From the NCBI GenBank assembly GCA_947496215.1, contig CANMCF010000017.1:1-64000 (forward strand): a stretch of 64,000 nt of DNA, read 5' to 3'. Shown here piece by piece: positions 16,267 through 24,157 of the stretch. The notes below the pieces were generated by a model. That model saw only the letters and a list, made by a program, of their open reading frames with translations, did no database searches and was not told where the DNA came from. Source of the DNA: an uncultured Bizionia sp. Lineage in GTDB: Bacteria > Bacteroidota > Bacteroidia > Flavobacteriales > Flavobacteriaceae. A program made the position numbers and the translations under genes. Every line of letters begins with the position of its first letter. Positions within the stretch are counted from its first letter, which is position 1.

Positions 16267-18555
16267 ATGTATAACAACAGATTACCCCTCGTTTTAATTT
16301 TTATATGTATTGTATTTGGTTGCGATACGTCTTCAGTCCCTCTCGATCATGTAACACCGAATATTGTTCCCGTACCCTTGAAACAAAAAGTCACGGAAGG
16401 ACAATTCGTAATGAGTTCCAAAACGGGACTTCGTTACAATGAGGACTTCAAGGTTTCTGCTCAGTTCTTGGAATCCTATCTTAAGAATGGGAACCAAATG
16501 GAATTGAATGAAAATGAAGGGGGAAATGTCATTTCGTTTGAAAAAGATGAGAGAATTGCCAATCAGGAAGGATACAGGCTAATTGTTTCTCCCGAAGAAA
16601 TAAAAATCATCGCATCAACGGACCAAGGTGCGTTTTATGGAGTGCAAACCTTGAGACAATTGCTTCCTGTGAGTTTCGAGAAAGGAATTTACAAAGGAGG
16701 AGAAGTTGCTGTAAAGTGTGTGAACATAGAAGATGAACCACAGTTCGTGTACAGAGGCATGCATTTGGATGTTGGGAGACATTTTTTCTCTACGGCATTC
16801 ATCAAAGAATACATTGATGCTTTGGCAATGCTGAAAATGAATACGTTTCATTGGCATTTGACCGAAGATCAAGGCTGGCGTGTCGAAATAAAGAAGTACC
16901 CAAAACTCAATGAGATAGCAGCGTATAGAAAAGAAACATTGATTGGACACTACAATGACCAACCACACCAGTTTGATGGAAAACGATATGGAGGTTTTTA
17001 TACTCAAGATGAGATAAAGGACATTGTAAAATATGCGTATAATCGTAATGTAACGATAATTCCAGAAATAGAAATGCCTGGGCATTCACAAGCAGCCATA
17101 GCGGCATATCCGGAACTAGGGTGTACGGATGAGCCAGTCGAAGTGGCTACCAAATGGGGTGTTTTTGAGGAAATCTATTGTACGAAGGAAGAGACTTTTG
17201 CATTTGTTGAAGATGTATTGGATGAGGTTTTGACCTTGTTCCCTAGCAAATACATACATATTGGAGGAGACGAAGCTCCAAAGACAAGATGGAAGAATTG
17301 TAGCGATTGTCAAAGAAGAATAAAAGAAGAAGATTTGAAGGATGAGCATGAGCTACAAAGCTATTTCATCTCTCGGGTAGAGAAGTATTTAAATGCGAAA
17401 GGGCGTCAAATCATCGGCTGGGATGAAATCTTGGAAGGCGGTTTGGCTCCAAATGCCACTGTGATGTCTTGGAGGGGAACAAAAGGAGCTGTGGCTGCTG
17501 CAAAGGAAAAGCACAATGTTATAAATACGACGACCTCGCATTGTTACTTTGATTATTACCAATCGACGAATGAAGGAGAACCAACGGCCATTGGAGGCTT
17601 TTTGCCTTTGGAAAAAGTGTATGGGTTCAATCCCATCCCAGAGGAGTTGAACGAAGAAGAACAGCAATACGTGTTGGGAGCACAAGGAAATGTCTGGACA
17701 GAGTATATGTCTACTGAGGATAATGTCGAATATATGGTGTATCCTCGTATTATGGCGATGAGTGAGGTGGTGTGGTCTAAAGGTGAAAATAAAGATTATG
17801 ACGATTTTGTTTCCAGAGTCGAGAAATTTAATGAAAGATTGGATGTGCTGGGTGTCAATTATGCCAATCACATATATGAAGTGGGAGGTGAATTGCATAC
17901 GGAAGGAGCCAAGCAAAGTTTTGCGTTGAAGACTGTGACCAAAGACAAGGACATTCGTTATACCACAGACGGAAGTGATCCAAACATGTTCTCTAAAATC
18001 TATAAGGAGCCTATAGTCATGAACAAAAGTATGGTGATCAAGGCGGCCGTATTCAATGCCGAAAAACAATTGGGAGGATTATTCAAGCAAGAGTTCAACA
18101 ATCACAAGGCAGTTGGGAAAAGGCTGACTTTAAATGTGCAGCCAAACAAAACGTACAGTGGAAGTGGGGGAAAAGGACTGATCAATGGTATAAATGGTAG
18201 CAATGCTCGTTTTGGGGATAAGGAATGGTTGGGTTTCTGGGGAGACGACCTGGAGATTAAGATTGATTTGGGAGAAGAGACCGAAATCAACTCTGTCGAA
18301 ACGCGCTTTTACAATGCAAATGGACAATGGGTATATGCCCCAAAGACAATTGAAGTGTTGTTTGATGACAATGAAGGTGATTTTAACTCATTGGCTCTGA
18401 AAGACAATGAGCTAATTGTGAAGGCCAAACTCGAAAAAATTGCGAAATCTAGATACATCACGATAAGGGTACCCAACTATGGGACAATTCCTGATGGTTC
18501 GCAAGGAGCTGGAAGCAAGGCTTGGACATTTATTGACGAAATCATTATTAACTAA
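16267..18555 (+). CDS. GH20 beta-N-acetylhexosaminidase
   Basis: This is a 762-residue exo-hexosaminidase of family GH20, removing terminal GlcNAc/GalNAc by substrate-assisted catalysis. A lipoprotein signal is present (Cys near residue 19, CIVFGC). Domains: GH20 N-terminal alpha/beta domain, barrel with FHWHLTEDQGWRVEIKKYP, the catalytic Asp-Glu pair in HIGGDEAPKTRW (about residues 335-336) and GRQIIGWDEILEGG, a chitobiase C-terminal-like segment (IRYTTDGSDPN) and a C-terminal F5/8C-type carbohydrate-binding domain. It heads a same-strand run with cutC and the beta-mannosidase gene. In N-glycan breakdown it would remove antennary GlcNAc. Confidence 0.95.
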   Translation: MYNNRLPLVLIFICIVFGCDTSSVPLDHVTPNIVPVPLKQKVTEGQFVMSSKTGLRYNEDFKVSAQFLESYLKNGNQMELNENEGGNVISFEKDERIANQEGYRLIVSPEEIKIIASTDQGAFYGVQTLRQLLPVSFEKGIYKGGEVAVKCVNIEDEPQFVYRGMHLDVGRHFFSTAFIKEYIDALAMLKMNTFHWHLTEDQGWRVEIKKYPKLNEIAAYRKETLIGHYNDQPHQFDGKRYGGFYTQDEIKDIVKYAYNRNVTIIPEIEMPGHSQAAIAAYPELGCTDEPVEVATKWGVFEEIYCTKEETFAFVEDVLDEVLTLFPSKYIHIGGDEAPKTRWKNCSDCQRRIKEEDLKDEHELQSYFISRVEKYLNAKGRQIIGWDEILEGGLAPNATVMSWRGTKGAVAAAKEKHNVINTTTSHCYFDYYQSTNEGEPTAIGGFLPLEKVYGFNPIPEELNEEEQQYVLGAQGNVWTEYMSTEDNVEYMVYPRIMAMSEVVWSKGENKDYDDFVSRVEKFNERLDVLGVNYANHIYEVGGELHTEGAKQSFALKTVTKDKDIRYTTDGSDPNMFSKIYKEPIVMNKSMVIKAAVFNAEKQLGGLFKQEFNNHKAVGKRLTLNVQPNKTYSGSGGKGLINGINGSNARFGDKEWLGFWGDDLEIKIDLGEETEINSVETRFYNANGQWVYAPKTIEVLFDDNEGDFNSLALKDNELIVKAKLEKIAKSRYITIRVPNYGTIPDGSQGAGSKAWTFIDEIIIN

Positions 18556-18578
18556 TTTATAGAACCTCACCAAAAAGT

Positions 18579-19307
18579 ATGAAAATGACCTTAGAGATTT
18601 GTGCAAGCACATATCAGTCTGCAATCAATGCACAAGAAGCAGGAGCAGATAGAATCGAATTATGTAGTGAGTTGGCAATTGGAGGCATAACACCAAGTTA
18701 TGGTTTGTTGAAAACGGTAGTCGAAGCACTGTCGATTCCAGTGTTTGTCCTAATACGCCCAAGAAGTGGGAATTTTACCTATTCGGAAGATGAATTCGAA
18801 ATAATGAGAAACAACATTCAACTTTGTAAGGACCTAGGCTGTGCGGGCATTGTTTCTGGAGTTTTGAATGAAGACAATAGCATAGACATGGATAGAACAA
18901 AAGCATTGGTCGAACTCTCCAAACCATTGCCTTTTGTGTTTCATCGTGCCTTCGATTGGACACCAAATCCTTTCGAGTCCATTGAGCAGTTGGTTGATTT
19001 GGGAGTGGAAAGAGTTTTGACTTCTGGTCAAGAAACATCGGCAGAGAAAGGAGTGGATTTGCTGAGACAGTTGAAAGAGGAAACAAATGGTAGGATTGCA
19101 ATACTACCAGGAGGAGGTATCAATTCCGAAAACATAATGGTTTTCAAAACTGCAGGTTTTTCAGAAGTACATGCATCGGCTACGACGATTCATCCAGCCA
19201 ACGAAGCACCAAGCATACCAATGAATAGTTCTAAATTCTTTGATGAAAGCGTATTGGTTGTCTCAGATGAAAAAAAGATAAAAGCCATTTTAGAAAAAAG
19301 CAAGTAA
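18579..19307 (+). CDS. cutC: CutC family protein
   Basis: This is a 242-residue TIM-barrel protein of the CutC family (LEICASTYQSAINAQEAGADRIELC without its last residues, then GGITPSYG; IRPRSGNF; FHRAFDWTPNPFESIEQLV; LPGGGINSEN). CutC was first linked to copper tolerance in E. coli, but that role is disputed and the biochemical activity is not established. ATG 18585 is an alternative start (MTLEICAS). It lies 23 bp after the GH20 gene, and its stop overlaps the next start (TAATG), so it is translationally coupled into a glycosidase operon, which may hint at a carbohydrate-related role. Confidence 0.93.
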   Translation: MKMTLEICASTYQSAINAQEAGADRIELCSELAIGGITPSYGLLKTVVEALSIPVFVLIRPRSGNFTYSEDEFEIMRNNIQLCKDLGCAGIVSGVLNEDNSIDMDRTKALVELSKPLPFVFHRAFDWTPNPFESIEQLVDLGVERVLTSGQETSAEKGVDLLRQLKEETNGRIAILPGGGINSENIMVFKTAGFSEVHASATTIHPANEAPSIPMNSSKFFDESVLVVSDEKKIKAILEKSK

Positions 19308-21784
19308 TGGCAATGAATAAACTATTTCTATTGTTGTTGGTGTTGGTAGTGACGAGTTGTAAGACGGATGATTCTCCAAAGACAAGCTATTTGAAAGAGA
19401 ATTGGACTTTCAGGAATACCAAGGATACGACTTGGTATGCAGCGCAAGTTCCAGGAGAAGTACATTCGGATTTGTTTAGAAACAAGAAGATAGAAGACCC
19501 GTTTGTGGCAAACAATGAGTTGGACCTACAATGGGTTTCTGCTGAAGATTGGGAATACAAGACCAATTTCTTGGTAGATGAAGAAACACTTTCAAAGAAA
19601 CATCAGGAGTTGGAATTTAAAGGTTTGGATACTTACGCAACCGTATTTTTAAACGATAGCCTAATTCTTGAGAGCAACAATGCCTTCCGTGAATTCTCAG
19701 TGGATGTAAAGTCGATCTTGAAACCAGAAAATGAATTGCGCATTGTTTTCGAAAGCGTTGCAAAAGCTGAAACTTTGGCAAAGAACAAACTATCATACAA
19801 ACTTCCTGTAGAAGATCGTGTTTTTACGAGGAAACCTCAATTTCACTATGGATGGGATTGGGGCCCTGTTTTAACCTCAAGCGGTGTGTCAAGACCTGTA
19901 GGGTTGAAATCTTGGAATGATTTCAAAATTGAGGATGTATATTTCAATCAAATAACATTGAATGACTCGATAGCAGAAATGGAGGCTCAATTCGAAGTGG
20001 AGTCGTCCATTGAAGGGCCAATCGTGGTCGAGGTTTACGTAGATGAGGTTTTAAATGTGAAGACGGAATTAATTGGAGAAGACAAAAGGTTTTCTGTGCC
20101 GTTTCAAATTGAGAATCCAAAAAAATGGTGGCCGCATAACATAGGGGAACCACATTTGTACGACATGAAGTCCATCGTGAAGCAAGGAAGGAGAACCTTG
20201 GGTGTGCAGACCATGAAAAAGGGATTGAGGACAATAGAGCTCGTAACCGAAAAAGATAGTGTCGGTGAAACATTCTACTTTAAGGTAAATGGAGTTGCAG
20301 TCTATGCAAAGGGAGCCAATTACATTCCACAACATAGTTTTCAAAATCAAGTTGCAAAAAAGGATTATGATAGACTACTTGACGATGCGGTGGAGGCAAA
20401 TATGAACATGTTGCGTGTTTGGGGAGGAGGTATCTATGAGAATGATGTTTTTTATGAGTTGTGTGATGCCAAGGGCATTATGGTTTGGCAAGATTTTATG
20501 TTTGCTTGTGCCATGTACCCAGGAGATGAGGCCTTCATGGAAAATGTGAGACAAGAAGCAATAGACAATGTAAAGCGTTTGCGAAACCATAGTTCCATCG
20601 CCTTATGGTGCGGAAACAACGAAAACAATGAAGGGTGGCACCGCTGGGGCTGGCAATCGGGGAGAAGTGAAGAAGAGAAAAAAGAGATATGGGACAATTA
20701 CTTGAAATTGTTCGATACGTTGTTGCCTCAAGTGGTAAACGAATACCACAAGGAGGTCGAATATTGGGAAAGTTCGCCACGATATGGAAGAGGTAATCCA
20801 TTGTATAAGACGGAAGGCGATGCACATGATTGGTGGATCTGGCATGACGAATATCCTTTTGAGCACCTATTGGATGCAGTACCACGCTTTATGAGCGAAT
20901 TTGGGTTTCAATCATTTCCAAGTTATGAAACGATAAAATACATAAATGGGACAGAGAGTATCTCTGTATCGACGGAAGCATTCGATACACACCAAAAACA
21001 CCCAAGGGGATATTCCATAATAAGGAATTACATGGCGAGAGACTATCCAATTCCAGACAATGATGAAGATTATGTATATGTAAGTCAATTGCTGCAAGCA
21101 AACGGGATGGTCATGGGGTTCGAAGCGCAGCGTAGGGCAAAACCATACAACATGGGAACCTTATACTGGCAACTCAACGACTGTTGGCCGGTGATATCAT
21201 GGTCCAGCATCGATTTTTTGGGTAATTGGAAAGCGATGCATTACAAGACCAAAAAGGCATTCAAAGATGTCTTGATCTCGTCTAGGGTAATTGATGATGT
21301 ATTGAACACCTATGTCGTAAATGATGATTTGGAAGCATATGAGGGAAGTTTGGACATTGAGATCTTGGATTTTAATGGAAAGGTATTGCATCAGATTTCG
21401 AAACCGATAACGGTGAAAGCAAATAGTAGTGAAATGCAATATCAATTGGATTTAAGTGATTTGGGAATCAACAAGGAAGAAGTTTGCATTGTTTTAGAAT
21501 TCGAAGGCGAGGTTTCCATATTTTATCTGGCAAAGTATAAGGACTTGAAGTTGAAGCAAGGGGAGATACAAAGAGACTTGACGAAGACCGAAACGGGATT
21601 TGCAATCGAACTATCAAGCAGTATACTTCAAAAAGATGTCTTTTTGCATAGTGATGAAAAAGGTCATTTCTCGGACAATTTCTTTGATCTATTGCCCAAT
21701 GAACCAAAAATCATTCAGTTTGATACTAGTGCTTTGGAGTTGAAAGATTTGAAATTGAAAACGCTTAACACTCTAATTGAGTAG
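19307..21784 (+). CDS. GH2 beta-mannosidase, lipoprotein
   Basis: This is an 825-residue family GH2 enzyme of the beta-mannosidase group, expected to hydrolyse the Man-beta-1,4-GlcNAc linkage of the N-glycan core. ATG 19313 (MNKLFLLLLVLVVTSC) gives a clean lipoprotein signal; ATG 19307 adds two residues and overlaps the cutC stop codon. The sugar-binding domain has FHYGWDWGPVLTSSGVSRPV, the barrel carries LRVWGGGIYENDVFYELCD, the acid/base in LWCGNNENNEGW and the nucleophile Glu in FMSEFGFQSFPSYET. The full domain set is present. It completes the glycosidase set of this locus. Confidence 0.93.
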   Translation: MAMNKLFLLLLVLVVTSCKTDDSPKTSYLKENWTFRNTKDTTWYAAQVPGEVHSDLFRNKKIEDPFVANNELDLQWVSAEDWEYKTNFLVDEETLSKKHQELEFKGLDTYATVFLNDSLILESNNAFREFSVDVKSILKPENELRIVFESVAKAETLAKNKLSYKLPVEDRVFTRKPQFHYGWDWGPVLTSSGVSRPVGLKSWNDFKIEDVYFNQITLNDSIAEMEAQFEVESSIEGPIVVEVYVDEVLNVKTELIGEDKRFSVPFQIENPKKWWPHNIGEPHLYDMKSIVKQGRRTLGVQTMKKGLRTIELVTEKDSVGETFYFKVNGVAVYAKGANYIPQHSFQNQVAKKDYDRLLDDAVEANMNMLRVWGGGIYENDVFYELCDAKGIMVWQDFMFACAMYPGDEAFMENVRQEAIDNVKRLRNHSSIALWCGNNENNEGWHRWGWQSGRSEEEKKEIWDNYLKLFDTLLPQVVNEYHKEVEYWESSPRYGRGNPLYKTEGDAHDWWIWHDEYPFEHLLDAVPRFMSEFGFQSFPSYETIKYINGTESISVSTEAFDTHQKHPRGYSIIRNYMARDYPIPDNDEDYVYVSQLLQANGMVMGFEAQRRAKPYNMGTLYWQLNDCWPVISWSSIDFLGNWKAMHYKTKKAFKDVLISSRVIDDVLNTYVVNDDLEAYEGSLDIEILDFNGKVLHQISKPITVKANSSEMQYQLDLSDLGINKEEVCIVLEFEGEVSIFYLAKYKDLKLKQGEIQRDLTKTETGFAIELSSSILQKDVFLHSDEKGHFSDNFFDLLPNEPKIIQFDTSALELKDLKLKTLNTLIE

Positions 21785-21840
21785 ATGTACTATTACCATA
21801 TATTTAACAATCAGGGAAATATATAATGACTATTTAGAAT

Positions 21841-21848
21841 TATATTTG
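21841..21848 (+). promoter_or_regulatory. Bacteroidota -7 element
   Basis: TATATTTG matches TAnnTTTG exactly and lies 21 bp before the metallophosphoesterase start codon. No clear -33 TTTG. Confidence 0.55.
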
Positions 21849-21868
21849 CATTAAATACATAACGATAC

Positions 21869-23101
21869 ATGCGGTTTCTCATCCCACTAATCATAGGATC
21901 TATAATTTTTCTTTTTATTGAACTCTATGCCTTTCAAGCATTAAAGACAATTACAAAGAACAAGTGGATACAATGGGTTTGGATTTTCATAGCCATTTCC
22001 ATCTATGCATATTTGTTTTATGTACTTTTTACAACGCCTAGGACAGCAGGTCAAACCAAGGGGTTTCAAATGGCAGTCGGATTTCTATTGACGTTTTTAA
22101 TACCGAAGGCAGTCATCCTTTTGATGATGTTTGGTGAGGACATCTTCAGAGGAGCATCGAAACTGATCTCTTTGATGGGGACTTCGGAAACACAACCAAT
22201 GGTTGGTAGAAGGGAATTTGTTTCAAAACTGGCGTTAGGTATAGCAGCCATACCCTTCGTGTCGTTTTTGTATGGTGTCGTAAAGGGGAGATACAACTAC
22301 AAGGTATTGAAATACAAATTGACCTTCGACGATTTGCCAGAAGCCTTCAATGGATTTACAATCACGCAAATTTCGGATATTCATTCAGGAAGTTTTACAA
22401 ATAAGGAAAAGATAGAATATGGGGTAAATATGATCAACGAGCAACAATCCGACCTCATTCTATTTACGGGTGACATTGTAAACAACAAGGCAGAGGAGAT
22501 GAACGATTGGATAGATGTCTTTAAAGTATTGAAGGCTCCTTATGGGAAATACTCCGTATTGGGCAATCATGATTATGGAGATTATGTAAAATGGAACTCA
22601 CCAGAAGATAAAAGGAATAATTTTCAAGCTGTAAAAGACATTCACCCGAAGATTGGATTTGACTTGTTGTTGAATGAAAACAGGTACATTGAAAAAGATG
22701 GACAAAGAATAGCATTGGTCGGTGTGGAAAATTGGGGTAAGGGATTCAATCAAGCAGGAGATCTGGAAAAAGCATCACAAGGTCTTTCCAATGAAGATTT
22801 CAAAATTTTAATGACTCATGACCCTTCCCATTGGGAATACGAGGTGAAACTTGACAAAAAACATTACCATTTGTCTCTTAGTGGGCATACCCATGGTTTA
22901 CAAATGGGCATAGAAATTCCTGGCTTTTTTAAATGGAGTCCTTCCCAATATGCCTATAAGCAATGGGCAGGGGTGTATAATGAGTTTGGACGTTTCATAA
23001 ATGTCAACAGGGGCTTCGGGTATCATGCGTTCCCTGGTCGAGTGGGCATTTGGCCAGAGATAACTGTAATAGAGCTGGAAAAAGGTTCTAAAATGGCTTA
23101 A
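21869..23101 (+). CDS. membrane-anchored metallophosphoesterase
   Basis: This 410-residue protein has three or four N-terminal membrane helices (residues 1-95), an internal RREFVSKLALGIAAIPFVSF segment resembling a Tat-like or anchor helix, and a calcineurin-like phosphoesterase domain from about residue 155. All metal-binding motifs are present: ITQISDIHSG, LFTGDIVNN, VLGNHDYGDY, LMTHDPSHWE and LSLSGHTHGLQMG. Relatives include the YaeI/YkuE group, some of which act on UDP-sugar lipids or on phospholipid head groups; the substrate here cannot be told. Monocistronic, with its own promoter. Confidence 0.88.
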   Translation: MRFLIPLIIGSIIFLFIELYAFQALKTITKNKWIQWVWIFIAISIYAYLFYVLFTTPRTAGQTKGFQMAVGFLLTFLIPKAVILLMMFGEDIFRGASKLISLMGTSETQPMVGRREFVSKLALGIAAIPFVSFLYGVVKGRYNYKVLKYKLTFDDLPEAFNGFTITQISDIHSGSFTNKEKIEYGVNMINEQQSDLILFTGDIVNNKAEEMNDWIDVFKVLKAPYGKYSVLGNHDYGDYVKWNSPEDKRNNFQAVKDIHPKIGFDLLLNENRYIEKDGQRIALVGVENWGKGFNQAGDLEKASQGLSNEDFKILMTHDPSHWEYEVKLDKKHYHLSLSGHTHGLQMGIEIPGFFKWSPSQYAYKQWAGVYNEFGRFINVNRGFGYHAFPGRVGIWPEITVIELEKGSKMA

Positions 23102-23136
23102 AATTAAGTATGAAACCCCATGTTATTAAAAAATTG

Positions 23137-23144
23137 TAGCTTTG
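23137..23144 (+). promoter_or_regulatory. Bacteroidota -7 element
   Basis: TAGCTTTG matches TAnnTTTG and lies 31 bp upstream of the thioredoxin-like gene. Confidence 0.5.
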
Positions 23145-23175
23145 GAGTAGCAAGTTTAAACCAAAACTTTAAATA

Positions 23176-23472
23176 ATGTCAAAATTTGGAGAATTAATAG
23201 ATGTAAACATTCCTGTCTTGTTGGACTTTTTTACCGACTGGAATGAGCAATCCACTGCGATGCATCCAGTCCTTCGAGATGTTGCAGCTGCACTTGGTGA
23301 TAAAGCTAGAGTAATAAAGATTGATGTAGATAAAAACAGAGAGTTGTCCGAAGCCTTGAGGGTGAAAGGGTTACCAACCCTCATAATATACAAAAATGGG
23401 GAAATGAAGTGGAGGCAAAGCGGAGAGCAGGATGCCAACACGCTCATAAGCATCATACAACAGTATATCTAG
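23176..23472 (+). CDS. thioredoxin-like protein lacking both active-site cysteines
   Basis: This is a 98-residue cytoplasmic thioredoxin fold protein. The fold signatures are present (VLLDFFTDW, KIDVDKNRELSEALRVKGLPTLIIYKNG with the cis-Pro), but the usual WCGPC is WNEQS (residues 22-26), so both redox cysteines are replaced by Asn and Ser, and the whole protein has no Cys. It cannot act as a disulfide reductase and is probably a binding or scaffold protein. Its stop codon shares the palindrome CTAG with the stop of the convergent deacetylase gene (23469-23472). Confidence 0.88.
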   Translation: MSKFGELIDVNIPVLLDFFTDWNEQSTAMHPVLRDVAAALGDKARVIKIDVDKNRELSEALRVKGLPTLIIYKNGEMKWRQSGEQDANTLISIIQQYI

Positions 23473-24149
23473 ACGGCTTCTATTGCTTCGAAGCGATACC
23501 CTTTCTTGCTAAAGTGTTCCAACACCTTGGGAAGCGCATACTTCATATTCCTGGTAGCTTTTCTACTATCATGAAACACAATGACACTCCCATTGGATGC
23601 ATTGTCTATGATGTTTTTTAGACACTGTTCTTTTGGAGTCCTGTGATCCCAGTCGTAGGCAATCACACTCCACATGATAATTTTATAACCAGATTCGATC
23701 AAAGCCTTGCCTTGACTGTTTTTTATTTTTCCAAAAGGAGGTCTGAACAATTTTTTGATTTCGGAACAGTTTATTTCTTCGTTTTGTTTTACAAATTCTG
23801 AATGTAGATCATCCATTATCAACTGAGCTTCTCTTACATTTTGTAGATAGACATCTTTTGATGTTTTCCATCCCATTAGATGGTTGTGCGTATGATTTCC
23901 GATGGTGTGCCCTTCCTTTAATATCGATATGAATGTCTCGGGATGCTTCTCCACATTGTTTCCAATACAAAAAAATGTGGCTTTGGCATTGTGGCTTTTC
24001 AATGTGTTCAATGTCCATTTCGTGATCTCGGGAGTAGGACCATCATCAAAGGTAAGATACAATGTTTTGCCTTTAGACGAAAAATCCCAAACATAGTTTG
24101 GGAATATTCGTTTTATGATCTTCGGTATTTTTATAGGAAAGAAATTCAA
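23469..24149 (-). CDS. polysaccharide deacetylase (NodB homology domain)
   Basis: This is a 226-residue carbohydrate esterase family 4 protein that removes acetyl or related groups from glycans such as peptidoglycan GlcNAc. The conserved motifs are intact: TFDDGPTPEI (catalytic base and metal Asp), GNHTHNHLMG (metal His pair), RPPFGKIKNSQ, MWSVIAYDWDHRTP and VFHDSRKATRNM. An N-terminal signal is not obvious. It starts 9 bp after the stop of the large GT117 gene, so the two are in one operon, pointing to cell-envelope glycan work. Confidence 0.93.
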   Translation of the reverse strand: MNFFPIKIPKIIKRIFPNYVWDFSSKGKTLYLTFDDGPTPEITKWTLNTLKSHNAKATFFCIGNNVEKHPETFISILKEGHTIGNHTHNHLMGWKTSKDVYLQNVREAQLIMDDLHSEFVKQNEEINCSEIKKLFRPPFGKIKNSQGKALIESGYKIIMWSVIAYDWDHRTPKEQCLKNIIDNASNGSVIVFHDSRKATRNMKYALPKVLEHFSKKGYRFEAIEAV

Positions 24150-24157
24150 AATATGGA

